A stretch of 64,000 nt of DNA from Dyella flagellata (GTDB taxonomy: Bacteria > Pseudomonadota > Gammaproteobacteria > Xanthomonadales > Rhodanobacteraceae): positions 209,935 through 273,934 of the forward strand of contig NZ_BSOA01000015.1 of assembly GCF_030160275.1 (NCBI RefSeq), in the 5' to 3' direction. A model generated the notes under the pieces. It searched no databases. It saw only the letters and a list, made by a program, of their open reading frames with translations, and was not told the DNA's origin. The translations under genes were made by a program, and so were the position numbers. Every line of letters starts with the position of its first letter. The first letter of the stretch is position 1. This document shows, in pieces, positions 34,510 through 44,208 of this stretch.

Positions 34510-36057
34510 ATGCGCTGCGATGTCCTGATCGCCGGAGCAGGTCCAACGGGTTTGGTGCTGGCGTTGTGGCTGACCAAGCTCGGTATCGGCGTGCACATCA
34601 TCGACAAGACTTCCGCGCCTGGCACGACTTCGCGCGCCTTGGCCGTGCAGGCACGTACCCTGGAGCTTTACCGCCAGCTCGACCTGGATGATGCAGTGGT
34701 GGCCGGCGGTCATCCGGTGCCCGCCGTCAATCTGTGGGTAAAAGGGGCAAGGAAGGCCCAGGTCAGGTTCGAGACGCTGGCATCGGATCTTACGCCGTTC
34801 CCCTTCCTGCACATTTTTCCGCAGGATCAGCACGAACGCCTGCTGATCGATCGGCTGGAGCAATTGGGCGTCAGCGTGCAAAGGCAGACCGAGCTGCTGC
34901 GCTTTACTGACGAGGGGGATCGCGTTGTGGCGTATCTGCGCGACCCCGATGGTCGCGAGCAGGTGTGCGAGGCGCATTATCTCGCCGGCTGCGACGGGGC
35001 GCGTTCGCGCGTGCGCGAAACCCTGGGGCAGAGCTTTCCTGGCGGCACTTACAAACAGGTGTTCTATGTGGCCGATGTGGATGCATCCGGCCCATCGCTG
35101 GATGGGCAGTTGCACGCCGACCTGGACGAAGCGGATTTCCTGGCCGTTTTTCCCTTGGCCGGCACCGGTCGCGCGCGCCTGATCGGCACCGTGCGCGACG
35201 AACGTGCCGAGCACGCCGAAACCTTGCGCTTCGAGGACGTGAGCGAGCGCGCTATCAAGCATTTGCAGGTCGCGGTGCAGCGGGTGAATTGGTTTTCCAC
35301 CTATCGCGTACATCACCGCGTTGCCGAGCGCTTTCGCCACGGCCGCGTGTTTCTGCTGGGCGACGCGGCGCATATCCATAGCCCCGCCGGCGGCCAGGGC
35401 ATGAATACCGGTATCGGCGATGCGGTGAATCTCGCCTGGAAACTGGCTGCCGTCATGACAGGACAAGCGCCCGACGCCCTCCTCGACAGTTACGAAGCGG
35501 AGCGCATCGGCTTTGCGCGTCGCCTGGTCGCTACAACCGACCGGGTCTTCAACTTCGTCACCGCCGAGGGCCGGGTGGCCAACCTGGTGCGTACCCGCCT
35601 GGCACCCGTGCTGATCCCAGCCGTGCTGCACTTTGAAGGAGCGCGCGAGTTTCTGTTTCGCACGGTGTCACAAATCACTTTGAACTATCGCGGCTGCCCG
35701 TTGAGCGAAGGTTCGGCCGGCGAGGTGCACGGCGGAGATCGCCTGCCATGGGTGGCGGCCAACGGCAGCGACAATTTTGCCAGCCTGAAAGCCATGACCT
35801 GGCAGGTTCACGTCTATGGCGAAGCGAGCCCGGCCTTGCGCGAATGGTGCTCCCGTCGCAACATTCCGTTGCATGGCTTCGAATGGCTGCCGCAGCACGG
35901 CGCTGCGGGCCTGGAGCGCGATGCGCTCTATCTCATTCGCCCAGATACTTATGTGGCCCTGGCGAAAGCCGGGGGAAATCCCGGTTTCGTAGACGTTTAT
36001 TTTACTGACCACGGCATTAAGCTGAGACCAGCGTGCGCCATCCCTACCGCCCACTAG
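34510..36057 (+). CDS. FAD-dependent aromatic-ring-type monooxygenase
   Basis: 515 residues of the PheA/TfdB class A flavoprotein hydroxylases. FAD-binding GAGPTG at the N-terminus, the ARTLELYRQLDL segment, the DG motif (GCDGARSRVRETLG) and the second FAD motif (VFLLGDAAHIHSPAGGQGMNTGIGDAVNLAWKL) are all present. A C-terminal thioredoxin-like domain (about 400-510, ending LIRPDTYVALA) is of the type seen in phenol hydroxylases. It uses NAD(P)H and O2 to hydroxylate an aromatic or polyketide substrate; substrate unknown. ATG 34510 has GAGGTGG in front; GTG 34501 is an alternative. Confidence 0.9.
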   Translation: MRCDVLIAGAGPTGLVLALWLTKLGIGVHIIDKTSAPGTTSRALAVQARTLELYRQLDLDDAVVAGGHPVPAVNLWVKGARKAQVRFETLASDLTPFPFLHIFPQDQHERLLIDRLEQLGVSVQRQTELLRFTDEGDRVVAYLRDPDGREQVCEAHYLAGCDGARSRVRETLGQSFPGGTYKQVFYVADVDASGPSLDGQLHADLDEADFLAVFPLAGTGRARLIGTVRDERAEHAETLRFEDVSERAIKHLQVAVQRVNWFSTYRVHHRVAERFRHGRVFLLGDAAHIHSPAGGQGMNTGIGDAVNLAWKLAAVMTGQAPDALLDSYEAERIGFARRLVATTDRVFNFVTAEGRVANLVRTRLAPVLIPAVLHFEGAREFLFRTVSQITLNYRGCPLSEGSAGEVHGGDRLPWVAANGSDNFASLKAMTWQVHVYGEASPALREWCSRRNIPLHGFEWLPQHGAAGLERDALYLIRPDTYVALAKAGGNPGFVDVYFTDHGIKLRPACAIPTAH

Positions 36058-36085
36058 GATTGCGCCGCGCCGTCAGGGGGCTTCC

Positions 36086-36646
36086 ATGAATCCTGAAGAA
36101 TCCATACGCACCAAGCAGCCCGCATCATCCAGCAACGATGCCATCGGTACTTCGACCAAGGTGGCAGGCCTCGTTGCGGCGCTTGGCGGCTGGGCCGTGG
36201 GCATCTATGCCGGCTTCAATCTGCTGGTGCCGCTGGTGGCGACCGCGCTGGTGTGGCTGACCGGCAGGAAGCTTTTCGGCAAAGCCAAGCAACTGGTGCT
36301 GCCCGCCTTCTGCGTGCAGGCCGGGCATCTGGTGTGGTTCCTGGTGGGCATGGCCATGAGCCGACCGCTACCTGGCTCGAACCTGGTCGATATCGTGTTG
36401 CTTTCGTTCGGATTGACGTGGCTGTGGATGCGCCCGGGCAAGATCGCGCTATGCCTGCTGACCGTCTACCAACTGCTGTCGTTGCCGTACAACCTGCTGC
36501 AGTTTTCGCACGCGGAGTTTGGCGGCACGGAAAACAAGGTGTTGCTGGTGCACTGCATCTGGCGGTGTCTTGCGCTGTTTTACATGGTGCGCATGTACTA
36601 CCGGATCGGCAAGCCGGTTCAAGGCCAGCAAGCGAATCATCCTTGA
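36086..36646 (+). CDS. Small integral membrane protein of unknown function
   Basis: 186 residues with about four membrane segments: near 26-60 (VAGLVAALGGWAVGIYAGFNLLVPLVATALVWL), 75-92, 100-130 and 155-172. The first 25 residues are polar. No family recognised. It follows the monooxygenase by 28 bp on the same strand and may share its transcript. Confidence 0.7.
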   Translation: MNPEESIRTKQPASSSNDAIGTSTKVAGLVAALGGWAVGIYAGFNLLVPLVATALVWLTGRKLFGKAKQLVLPAFCVQAGHLVWFLVGMAMSRPLPGSNLVDIVLLSFGLTWLWMRPGKIALCLLTVYQLLSLPYNLLQFSHAEFGGTENKVLLVHCIWRCLALFYMVRMYYRIGKPVQGQQANHP

Positions 36647-36665
36647 ATTCTTCTCGCATCGGCGA

Positions 36666-37532
36666 TTACATCACTGCAATGATACGACCCACCGAGGCCA
36701 GCACGGCACTGCGACCATCAGTATCCGTATTGGCGTTTTCGTAGTACACGGCCGCCAGCAGCGGCTTGCGTCCGGGCGGCCATAGGATGGCGACGTCGTT
36801 GGTTTGCCTGGTGGAGCCGCCAGTCTTTTCGCCGACCCGCCAGTCGGCCGGCAGGCCCGCTCGCACCAGCTTCTGGCCGGTGGCCGAAGCCAGCATCCAG
36901 TCGACGAGCTGCTTGCGCGATGTTTCCGATAGCGCGTCGCCGAGCAGCAGCTTTTGCAGATTTCGCAGCATGTCGCCGGGCGTGGTGGTATCGCTTACGC
37001 CATCGGATGCGGGGTGGTTGAGTTCGATTTCGTAACGATCCAGGCGCGTGTGCGGATCACCGATTTGCCGCGCGAAAGCGGTGATCGCATGCGGGCCACC
37101 CAGATGCTTCAGCAGCACGTTGCCGGCGGTGTTGTCGCTCAAGGCGACGGTAGCGCGGCAGAGTTCCGCAATGCTCATGCCTGGCGGTCCAACGTGCTGG
37201 CTGGTCACGGGTGCGTGTTCGACCAAGGCCTCCTTGCCGAAAACGAGCTGCCGGTCCAGCTGCTCTGCGCCACGCTCGACGCGCGACAGCACAGTGGCAG
37301 CCAGCAGCATCTTCCAGGTGCTGCATAGGAGAAAACGCTCGTCTATGCGATGGCCTGCTCGACCTCCACTGGCGGTATCCAGGATCGCCACACCAAGGCG
37401 CCCGCCATGTTTGCGCTCCAACGCCGCCAGTCGCGTGTTGGCGTCATTCGCACCCGCCAGCAGCAGCGAGGGGCGCAGGCCCGACACGGTTGCGCCGATC
37501 AGCATGCCCTTGAGTAAATCTCGACGATCCAT
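36666..37532 (-). CDS. Class A beta-lactamase
   Basis: 288 residues with an RRDLLKG leader plus hydrophobic stretch (possible Tat signal). All class A motifs are present: Ser71-x-x-Lys74 (STWK), Ser132-Asp-Asn (SDN), Glu168 in the omega loop (EIELN) and Lys236-Thr-Gly (KTG). It should open the beta-lactam ring in the periplasm. STWK differs from the common STFK. No ampR-type LysR gene is adjacent; the divergent neighbour is a membrane protein, so expression may be constitutive or controlled elsewhere. The spectrum cannot be read from the sequence. Confidence 0.95.
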   Translation of the reverse strand: MDRRDLLKGMLIGATVSGLRPSLLLAGANDANTRLAALERKHGGRLGVAILDTASGGRAGHRIDERFLLCSTWKMLLAATVLSRVERGAEQLDRQLVFGKEALVEHAPVTSQHVGPPGMSIAELCRATVALSDNTAGNVLLKHLGGPHAITAFARQIGDPHTRLDRYEIELNHPASDGVSDTTTPGDMLRNLQKLLLGDALSETSRKQLVDWMLASATGQKLVRAGLPADWRVGEKTGGSTRQTNDVAILWPPGRKPLLAAVYYENANTDTDGRSAVLASVGRIIAVM

Positions 37533-37718
37533 GGCTTTGAACTCTTGAGTGCTTGGCTAACTGGACATGCTAACCGCGCCAGTGGGCGACGGACGGCGGA
37601 TTTAGGGCAAATCCAGGGCAATCCACCGATTGGCTTGCGCGGCTGCCGCACGATTGGCTCTTGCACGGCGCGGCGCGGCGGCTTGAATGGGCATTACGAC
37701 TACTGCTGGAAACCCTCT

Positions 37719-38531
37719 ATGCGCACTGCCGATATCGGTCGCTGGGCCTTCGCCCTGGCCTTCCTGGTGCTGGGCCTGCTCAGCCTGTTCTCGCGGGATT
37801 TTGCATCCGTATGGCAACCGGTTCCCCCGAACCTGCCGGGCCGTGCGTTGCTGGCCATGCTATCGGGCGCTGTCATGACAGTGGGCGGCGCCGGATTGCT
37901 GCTGCGACGCACCCTGGTGCCGGCCGCGCTACTGATGATGAGCTACACGCTGTTGTGGTTGCTGCTGCTGCACGTACCCCGCGTGATCCTGGCGCCGATG
38001 CATGAAGTCACCTGGGGTGGCTGCGCTGAAATCGTTACCCTGGTTGCCGCGTGCTGCGTGCTGTATGCCTCCGTGGCAACACCAGCGGACAAACCTTATT
38101 TCGCCGCATTGACGGGTGCGCATGCGCTGCGCGTGGCGCGCCTAGCGTTCGCGGTAGCGATACCGCTGATCGGCGTGGAGCACCTGGTCTATGCGAAGGA
38201 AACGGCCGACATGGTGCCGGCCTGGCTGCCTTACCACCTGGGCTGGGCGTACTTCACCGGCATCGCGCACATAGCTGCCGGCTTGGCCATTGCCTTCAAT
38301 GTATTGCCACGACTGGCTGCGACGCTGGAAGCATGGATGATGGGTGGATTCACCGTCTTGGTGTGGATTCCCATGATAATGAACACGCCGTCGCAAAGGT
38401 TTGCATGGACTGGGCTGATGATTTCGGCGGTGATCACGGCGGCGGGATGGATCGTGGCGGCTTCCTACGGCGAAGCGCCGTGGTTTGCTTTCAGCCGTCC
38501 GCGCAATAGCAAGATTCCCTTGGCAACGTAG
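37719..38531 (+). CDS. DoxX-like integral membrane protein
   Basis: 270 residues, 7-8 membrane segments. TADIGRWAFALAFLVLGLLSL at the N-terminus and HLVYAKETADMVPAWLPYHLGWAYFTGIAHIAAGLAI in the second half resemble the DoxX/SURF4-like fold, perhaps duplicated. Function in this group is not established. The start ATG 37719 has a weak GGAAA site. The stop codon TAG (38529-38531) is part of a REP-like palindrome. Confidence 0.72.
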   Translation: MRTADIGRWAFALAFLVLGLLSLFSRDFASVWQPVPPNLPGRALLAMLSGAVMTVGGAGLLLRRTLVPAALLMMSYTLLWLLLLHVPRVILAPMHEVTWGGCAEIVTLVAACCVLYASVATPADKPYFAALTGAHALRVARLAFAVAIPLIGVEHLVYAKETADMVPAWLPYHLGWAYFTGIAHIAAGLAIAFNVLPRLAATLEAWMMGGFTVLVWIPMIMNTPSQRFAWTGLMISAVITAAGWIVAASYGEAPWFAFSRPRNSKIPLAT

Positions 38532-38555
38532 GCTGGGATGGCAATCCCAGCCTAC
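38528..38555. repeat. Single REP-like palindrome supplying a stop codon
   Basis: One symmetrical unit, GTAGGCTGGGAT...ATCCCAGCCTAC with loop GGCA. Its TAG at 38529-38531 ends the DoxX-like gene. It lies between convergent genes and could act as a bidirectional 3' structure. Confidence 0.88.
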
Positions 38556-38568
38556 TAGGGATGAGGCC

Positions 38569-39105
38569 TTATACGGTGCGACTGGTCTCGAACAGGAACC
38601 ACACGCGCTTCTCGGCCTCATCGATCCAGTTCTCCAGCACGCTGGCCGTGGCCACGTCGTTGTATTCGTCGCACAACGCATGCGTCTTGCGCATGTATTC
38701 GGCCAGTCGCGCATTGTCTTCGCGCAGCTCGGCCAGCATGTCCGCAGGCGACACAAATTCAGCGTCGTTGTCGGCAAGACGCTGATAGCGTGCGATGTCG
38801 CGGATGGAACGCAAGGTGGTGCCGCCAAGTTTGCGCACGCGCTCGGCAATCGGATCGGTGGTGGCGTAGATCTCTTCGGATTGCTCGTCCAGCAATAGAT
38901 GGTAGTCGCGGAAATGCGGGCCGCTCATGTGCCAGTGAAAATTCTTGGTTTTCAGGTAGAGCGCGAAGATGTCGGCCAGCAGGGCATTGAGTTCGGCGGA
39001 AATATCGCGGCGTGCGGCATCGCCGAGCGCGCTCGGGGTTTTCAGTGGCGCTTTGCGCAACTGCTTGGCTTTGGCGGACTTGTCGGCCTTGTTGGCTTTG
39101 GCCAT
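38569..39105 (-). CDS. dps: Dps-family ferritin-like DNA-protection protein
   Basis: 178 residues. The lysine-rich N-terminus (AKANKADKSAKAKQLRK) would bind DNA. The four-helix bundle has the intersubunit ferroxidase ligands: NFHWHMSGPHFRDYHLLLDEQSEEIY, then IAERVRKLGG. Dps forms 12-mers that oxidise and store iron with H2O2 and compact DNA in stationary phase. Start ATG 39105 has GGAGT upstream; the frame continues to 39189 without support. Convergent with the DoxX-like gene. Confidence 0.9.
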   Translation of the reverse strand: MAKANKADKSAKAKQLRKAPLKTPSALGDAARRDISAELNALLADIFALYLKTKNFHWHMSGPHFRDYHLLLDEQSEEIYATTDPIAERVRKLGGTTLRSIRDIARYQRLADNDAEFVSPADMLAELREDNARLAEYMRKTHALCDEYNDVATASVLENWIDEAEKRVWFLFETSRTV

Positions 39106-39259
39106 GACGGCTACTCCTTGCAACGGGGTGGGAGGCAACAGGCCTGTGACCATAGGCCAGCCGGACGATGCAAGCAACCTGAGGGGCATCGCTTCATGAC
39201 GCCGATGTCATCATTCGCGGCTAGACTGCGGAGCAAACTGGGAACGGGCCACGCACGCC

Positions 39260-41128
39260 ATGACGGAAGCCGCGACGACTTCGCTGAAGAAATCTGCCCT
39301 GCTTGGCGTAGGCGCCCTGGGCGTGGTCTTCGGAGACATCGGCACCAGCCCGCTGTATACCTTCAAGACCGTGCTGGACATGACTGGCGGAAATACGCCC
39401 GCGACCATTCTGGGCGTGATTTCGTTGCTGATCTGGACCCTCATCATCATCACCTCGGTGAAATACGCCGGCTTCGCCATGCGCATCGACAACGACGGCG
39501 AAGGCGGCATCCTGGCCCTGATGGCTCTGCTCGGGGTGAAGCGGCGCAAGCGGCCGCTGATCGTCGCAGCCGGGCTGTTCGGCGCTGCGCTCATCTATGG
39601 CGATGGCGCGATCACGCCGGCCATTTCCGTGTTGTCGGCGCTGGAAGGGCTGCATATCGCCGCGCCTTCCCTGCAGCATTACGTGCTGCCGCTGACCGTG
39701 CTGATCCTGCTCGCGCTGTTCGCTTTCCAGCCCATGGGCACCGCGCGGATCGGGCGCCTGTTCGGTCCGATCATGGCCTTGTGGTTCCTCACCATGGCGG
39801 TGCTCGGGGTATGGGGCATCGCCAAGCATCCCGGTATCCTGTGGGCGCTCAATCCCTACTACGCATTTCACTATCTGCTTAACGGTGGCAGCGGCGGCTT
39901 CCTGGTGCTGGGCGGCGTATTTCTTTGCGTGACCGGCGCCGAGGCGCTGTATGCCGACATGGGCCACTTCGGCGCAGGCCCGATCAAGCTGGCGTGGTCG
40001 ACGCTGGTGTTTCCCAGCCTGGTGCTCAATTACGCCGGCCAGGGCGCGATCGTGCTGGCCGGGGCGCCGATCGAGGGCAATATTTTCTATCGCCTGTGCC
40101 CGGCGACGCTGACCTTGCCGCTGATCGTGCTCTCGACCGTGGCCACCATCATCGCCAGCCAGTCGATCATCACCGGCGCGTTCTCCATGACGCGACAGGC
40201 GATCCAGCTAGGCTGGATGCCCCGGCTGAAGGTGTCGCAGACTTCCGAGGAGGGTTACGGCCAGATCTACGTGGGGGCGGTGAACTGGCTGCTGATGCTG
40301 GTGACGATCGCTCTGGCGCTGGGCTTCGGCAAATCGGACAACCTGGCCGGCGCCTATGGCATAGCGGTATCGGCGACCATGCTGATGACCACGGCGCTGC
40401 TGTTCATTGCCATGCGCGAGATCTGGAGATGGCCCATGCCGGCCTGCGTGGCGGTGGCAGGCGCGTTCTTTGTCGTTGACGCTTCGTTCTTCGCTTCGAA
40501 CATGGTGAAGCTGCTGGAGGGCGGTTACGTACCGCTGCTGCTGGCGGCGCTGGTCTACCTGGTTATGTACATCTGGCATCGCGGCGTCGTGGCGGTGGCC
40601 GCACGTTCCGGCGAGGACCCGATGCCGGTGGACGTGTTCCTGGACGAGCTTACGCGCGCCGGCGTTGTCCGCGTGCCGGGCACGGCGGTGTTCCTCACCC
40701 GCGCCAAAGCCATCACGCCACCGGTGATGCAGTGGTACGTGAAGCACAGCAAGTCCCTGCACAAGCGTGTGCTGGCGGTGACGCTGGAGATCGCCTCCAC
40801 GCCGTGGGTGGCGCCGAGGAACCGCCTGAGCATGGCCGAGATCGGGCCGAATTTCTGGTCGATCACCGCCTCCTTCGGCTTCATGGAACGGCCGGACATG
40901 CCCGCCCTGATGACGCAGATCGCCACGCATGGCTGCCCCATTCAACCCAACGAACTGACCTATTTCGTCGGCATGGAGAAGATCGTCGCACGTGAGGACG
41001 GGCGCGGCATACCGCGCTGGATACGGGTTTTGTACGCGATGCTGTTGCGCAACTGCGCCCGCGTAACCGATTACCTGAAAATTCCCGCCTATCAAGTGGT
41101 CGATATCGGCCGCCAAATCTCGATCTAA
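39260..41128 (+). CDS. kup: Low-affinity potassium transporter Kup
   Basis: 622 residues, normal length. The family signature GVVFGDIGTSPLYTFK lies near residue 20, followed by IDNDGEGGILALMALL, IYGDGAITPAISVLSALEG and about 12 membrane helices, then a cytoplasmic C-terminal domain from about 450. It imports K+ with H+. Monocistronic; a 9-bp hairpin lies 24 bases after the stop. Confidence 0.96.
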   Translation: MTEAATTSLKKSALLGVGALGVVFGDIGTSPLYTFKTVLDMTGGNTPATILGVISLLIWTLIIITSVKYAGFAMRIDNDGEGGILALMALLGVKRRKRPLIVAAGLFGAALIYGDGAITPAISVLSALEGLHIAAPSLQHYVLPLTVLILLALFAFQPMGTARIGRLFGPIMALWFLTMAVLGVWGIAKHPGILWALNPYYAFHYLLNGGSGGFLVLGGVFLCVTGAEALYADMGHFGAGPIKLAWSTLVFPSLVLNYAGQGAIVLAGAPIEGNIFYRLCPATLTLPLIVLSTVATIIASQSIITGAFSMTRQAIQLGWMPRLKVSQTSEEGYGQIYVGAVNWLLMLVTIALALGFGKSDNLAGAYGIAVSATMLMTTALLFIAMREIWRWPMPACVAVAGAFFVVDASFFASNMVKLLEGGYVPLLLAALVYLVMYIWHRGVVAVAARSGEDPMPVDVFLDELTRAGVVRVPGTAVFLTRAKAITPPVMQWYVKHSKSLHKRVLAVTLEIASTPWVAPRNRLSMAEIGPNFWSITASFGFMERPDMPALMTQIATHGCPIQPNELTYFVGMEKIVAREDGRGIPRWIRVLYAMLLRNCARVTDYLKIPAYQVVDIGRQISI

Positions 41129-41152
41129 TCGGTTTTATTCACGAACATGAAT

Positions 41153-41180
41153 GCCAAGTCCACACGGAGGCGGACTTGGC
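41153..41180 (+). terminator. Hairpin after kup
   Basis: GCCAAGTCC (41153-41161) pairs perfectly with GGACTTGGC (41172-41180). No T run follows, so termination may be factor-assisted. The rest of 41129-41445 has no recognisable gene. Confidence 0.5.
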
Positions 41181-41445
41181 TGCCATTTCGTTGATGCATG
41201 TCATGGCATGTTCCTTGCCTGCTTACTCATGGGCAGCGCGAGAAAACTTCCATCTCGAGTCTTCAATGCGCCTGCCGATGATGCGGACCCAAGCGCTTGC
41301 AGAAAGGAGAAGCACAGCCATGTCGACCATAACGAGTTGCGATGCGCGATAACGCTGGCCGCTTCGGCGGCGCCAGCAAGCACGTCGACGCTGCGGCCTG
41401 CGTGAAGCGGGCACGGTCGAAGCTCTGCGATGCCGGGATTCCGCG

Positions 41446-42621
41446 ATGCATTTGAATGTCGAGACGCTAGCGCTGATCAATGGTGGCCAGGCCGTAGTAC
41501 TGGCCTTGTTGCTTTGGTTTGGTACACGCAACGGCAGCAACAACGCTGTGCAGGGCTTGCGCATGCGCGCGACGGCGCTGCTGATCGAAGCCTGCGGCGA
41601 TTTCATACTGGCGTTTGATTTCAAGCTTTCGCCGCTGACGGTGTTGTTGGTAGGCAATACCTTCAACCTGGTGGCGCAGGCGTTGACGGTGGTAGCACTG
41701 CGCATCGTGCTCAATCGCCCACTGCGCTGGCGTGAAGCGATCGCCCTAGGCGTAGGCGGCTGGCTAGGCGTGACTTATTTCGCCGCCGTACACCCGGACT
41801 ACCTGCTGCGCGTGCTATGGGGATCGGTCTTCCTCACCGGCAATGCCGTGCTGAATATTGCCGCGCTATGGGGTGGCTGCAACAAGCGCGACACGCGCGC
41901 CCAATGCCTGTTGCTGTGGGCCTATCTGCTGGCGGTGGCCTTGCTGGTATGGCGCAATGTGTCGCTGTGGACGGAAATTGCGCCTCCACAAGGCATCGGC
42001 GCGCCCACCGCCGTGAACGTGGTGTACGTGTTCCTGCTCGGCATGCAGCCGCTGATGGCCAGCGTGGGCTTTCTGCTGCTGTACAACGAAATCCTGCAGC
42101 GCGAGCTGCATGACCTGGCGCGCATCGACCCGCTCACCGGCGTCACCAACCGGCTGGGCTTGCTGGAAGCCTCGGAAATGCTGCTCGCACGCGCACGCAC
42201 CCGGCGCGAGCCGATCGGCGTGCTGCTGATCGACGCCGACCACTTCAAGAGCATCAACGATCGCTTCGGCCACGACGATGGCGATCGCGTGCTGCTGGAG
42301 CTGGTCTTCAACATCCGGCGCATGCTGCGCACCGGCGATCTGGTCGGGCGGGTGGGCGGCGAAGAGTTTCTGGTGCTATCCCCGTCGGTGAAGGAAGCGG
42401 ACCTGCTGGCGCTGGCCGAACGCATCCGCGGCGCGGTCGAGCGCACCGCGTTCAATATCGCGGGACAGGCATATACGCTGACCGTATCCATCGGCGCGGC
42501 GATTGCCGATCCCGGCGAACCTGACATGATGGGTGCGCGGCGCCGTGCGGATACTGCGCTGTATGACGCCAAGCGCGCCGGACGCAATTGCGTGATGATC
42601 TCCGCCGCGGCGTTAACCTGA
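41446..42621 (+). CDS. Diguanylate cyclase with membrane sensor and I-site
   Basis: 391 residues. About six membrane segments in residues 8-215, then a GGDEF domain (about 225-388): DPLTGVTNRLGLLE, IDADHFKSINDRFGHDDGD, and the active GGEEF in GRVGGEEFLVLSP. An RTGD I-site lies exactly five residues before GGEEF, so product inhibition is expected. It should make c-di-GMP from two GTP. The sensor part is not a family I can name. It stands alone and is followed by a REP element. Confidence 0.9.
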   Translation: MHLNVETLALINGGQAVVLALLLWFGTRNGSNNAVQGLRMRATALLIEACGDFILAFDFKLSPLTVLLVGNTFNLVAQALTVVALRIVLNRPLRWREAIALGVGGWLGVTYFAAVHPDYLLRVLWGSVFLTGNAVLNIAALWGGCNKRDTRAQCLLLWAYLLAVALLVWRNVSLWTEIAPPQGIGAPTAVNVVYVFLLGMQPLMASVGFLLLYNEILQRELHDLARIDPLTGVTNRLGLLEASEMLLARARTRREPIGVLLIDADHFKSINDRFGHDDGDRVLLELVFNIRRMLRTGDLVGRVGGEEFLVLSPSVKEADLLALAERIRGAVERTAFNIAGQAYTLTVSIGAAIADPGEPDMMGARRRADTALYDAKRAGRNCVMISAAALT

Positions 42622-42623
42622 AG

Positions 42624-42697
42624 CGCGTAGGCTGGGATGCCAATCCCAGCTTTCCACACCGCATCCTGATGCCTGGATTATCATCCCAGCCTACGCG
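42624..42697. repeat. REP-like double palindrome after the diguanylate cyclase gene
   Basis: Starts three bases after the TGA. The left unit (42624-42650) is intact; the right unit has mutated (CTGGATTATCATCCCAG). Confidence 0.85.
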
Positions 42698-42740
42698 GTG
42701 GCACCCCCTTAAGATCCATTGCGACAAGGCATAACAACGC

Positions 42741-43424
42741 ATGAGCCTGTTATACGACCTGTCAGCCAATGCTGTGCGCCGTCTCTACGATGCGCGCATC
42801 GATACGCCACCGGTGCTGGATACGGGCGTCTACTTTCCCGCCGCGACCCGCTTTGCCGAGGCATGGCAGGCCCTACGCGACGAAGCGCTGGCGGTGGCCA
42901 CGCACATCCAGGCGATTCCGCGCTTTCACGAGGTGATGCCCGCGCAAACGCCGATTTCGGCCAACGACGGCAGGGATTGGCGCGTGTATTTGCTGAAGGT
43001 CTATGGCACCGGCTTCCCCAGGCATATGGCGGCTTGCCCCATACTGGCGCAGCTGATCGCCTCCACGCCGGACGTACTTTCGGCGACGTTGTCGTTCCTG
43101 GCGCCACGCAAGCATATTCCGCCGCACCGTGGCCCATTTCGCGGCGTGCTGCGCTTCCAGCTTGGCCTGTCGGTACCCGTCGACAGCGAAGGCAGGCCTG
43201 CGGCCGTGCTTACGCTCGATGGCCGCGAGCATCGCGTTGGCGATGGCGAGCATCTGCTATGGGATGACACCTACTACCACGAAGTGTGGAACCACAGCGA
43301 CGAACCGCGCATCGCCCTGCTGCTGGATGTACGGCGGCGGCATATGCCGATCGACATGCGCCTGCTGTCGGGCGCGCTGATCGCTTCGGTCGGTATGGCA
43401 GCACGCTTGCGAGGGGTCGACTGA
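42741..43424 (+). CDS. Aspartyl/asparaginyl beta-hydroxylase-domain dioxygenase (LpxO-like)
   Basis: 227 residues. The domain core is IPPHRGPFRGVLRFQLGLSVP with the first iron ligand His, WDDTYYHEVWNHSDEPRIALLLDVRR with the second His and the 2-oxoglutarate-binding Arg. Relatives hydroxylate peptides or, for LpxO, the 2-position of lipid A acyl chains at the inner membrane. There is a possible membrane-associated C-terminus (LLSGALIASVGMAARL). Which substrate is used cannot be decided here. Free-standing between two unrelated genes. Confidence 0.85.
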   Translation: MSLLYDLSANAVRRLYDARIDTPPVLDTGVYFPAATRFAEAWQALRDEALAVATHIQAIPRFHEVMPAQTPISANDGRDWRVYLLKVYGTGFPRHMAACPILAQLIASTPDVLSATLSFLAPRKHIPPHRGPFRGVLRFQLGLSVPVDSEGRPAAVLTLDGREHRVGDGEHLLWDDTYYHEVWNHSDEPRIALLLDVRRRHMPIDMRLLSGALIASVGMAARLRGVD

Positions 43425-43524
43425 GCGCCTGAATCGGCGCCATTCGCGCTTGCACTTTTTTCACCGGGCTGTCGCCTGCGGCTTCCTACAGTGTCGGCAC
43501 GATACAGCACAGGAAAGAATCTGC

Positions 43525-43998
43525 ATGCCGGCATGTCGTGCTTGCCGAATCGCTTTGCTTGCGTGGATGCTCAGCACTCCCGCCGCCGGTCTCGCTGCGC
43601 AAAGTCATATTCCCTATGCGTTGACGCCATCGGATCGGACCGCCGTTCAGCATTACACGCTCACGGAAAGTGTGTTCCAGCAGTTGCTGGCGACGGCCAG
43701 GGATGCAAAAGCCAACCAGATTCCGATTGATATCGTGGATCGGCGCGCGCACTCGCTCGACGAAACAGCCGCTCACCTGGAGCAGAGCGCCAGCGTGCGC
43801 GCGCTGCTCAATCGCCACGGCCTTAGCGCGCACAACTTCGTGCTCGGCGAGTACGCGCTGCTGAGCGCGGAGTTCGCGGTGAAGTACGCGGGGCAGCCAA
43901 GCTTCGATGCGAGCATGGCCAATCAGGCGAATATCGCCTTGTACAAGCGGCACGAGGCAGAGCTGGATGCGCTAAGCGGAGAGGATGCAAATAACTGA
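43525..43998 (+). CDS. Secreted protein of unknown function
   Basis: 157 residues with signal peptide (PACRACRIALLAWMLSTPAAGLAAQS). The mature part is mostly helical: LTESVFQQLLATARDAKANQIPID, SLDETAAHLEQSASVRALLNRHGLSAHNFVLGEYALLSAEF. AGGAAAG precedes ATG 43525. No family recognised. Nothing else is evident between its stop and 44209. Confidence 0.7.
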   Translation: MPACRACRIALLAWMLSTPAAGLAAQSHIPYALTPSDRTAVQHYTLTESVFQQLLATARDAKANQIPIDIVDRRAHSLDETAAHLEQSASVRALLNRHGLSAHNFVLGEYALLSAEFAVKYAGQPSFDASMANQANIALYKRHEAELDALSGEDANN

Positions 43999-44208
43999 AG
44001 AAGGGGCGGGGCCTGCGCCGTCGGCGCTGTACCGCTTCAGTTTTGGCCGATCCTGCCGATAGGGCGACCTGTCCTTTTGGACTTTTTGTCTCAAGGCGGA
44101 AAATTCAGGGATTCCTCAGCCGCCTTGCGGCCATGATGGACATCACCGGGGTGCCATCCATGGGGCCGAACGGCTGGTGAGCGGAACCGTGGTGCGGAAC
44201 GGGTATCG

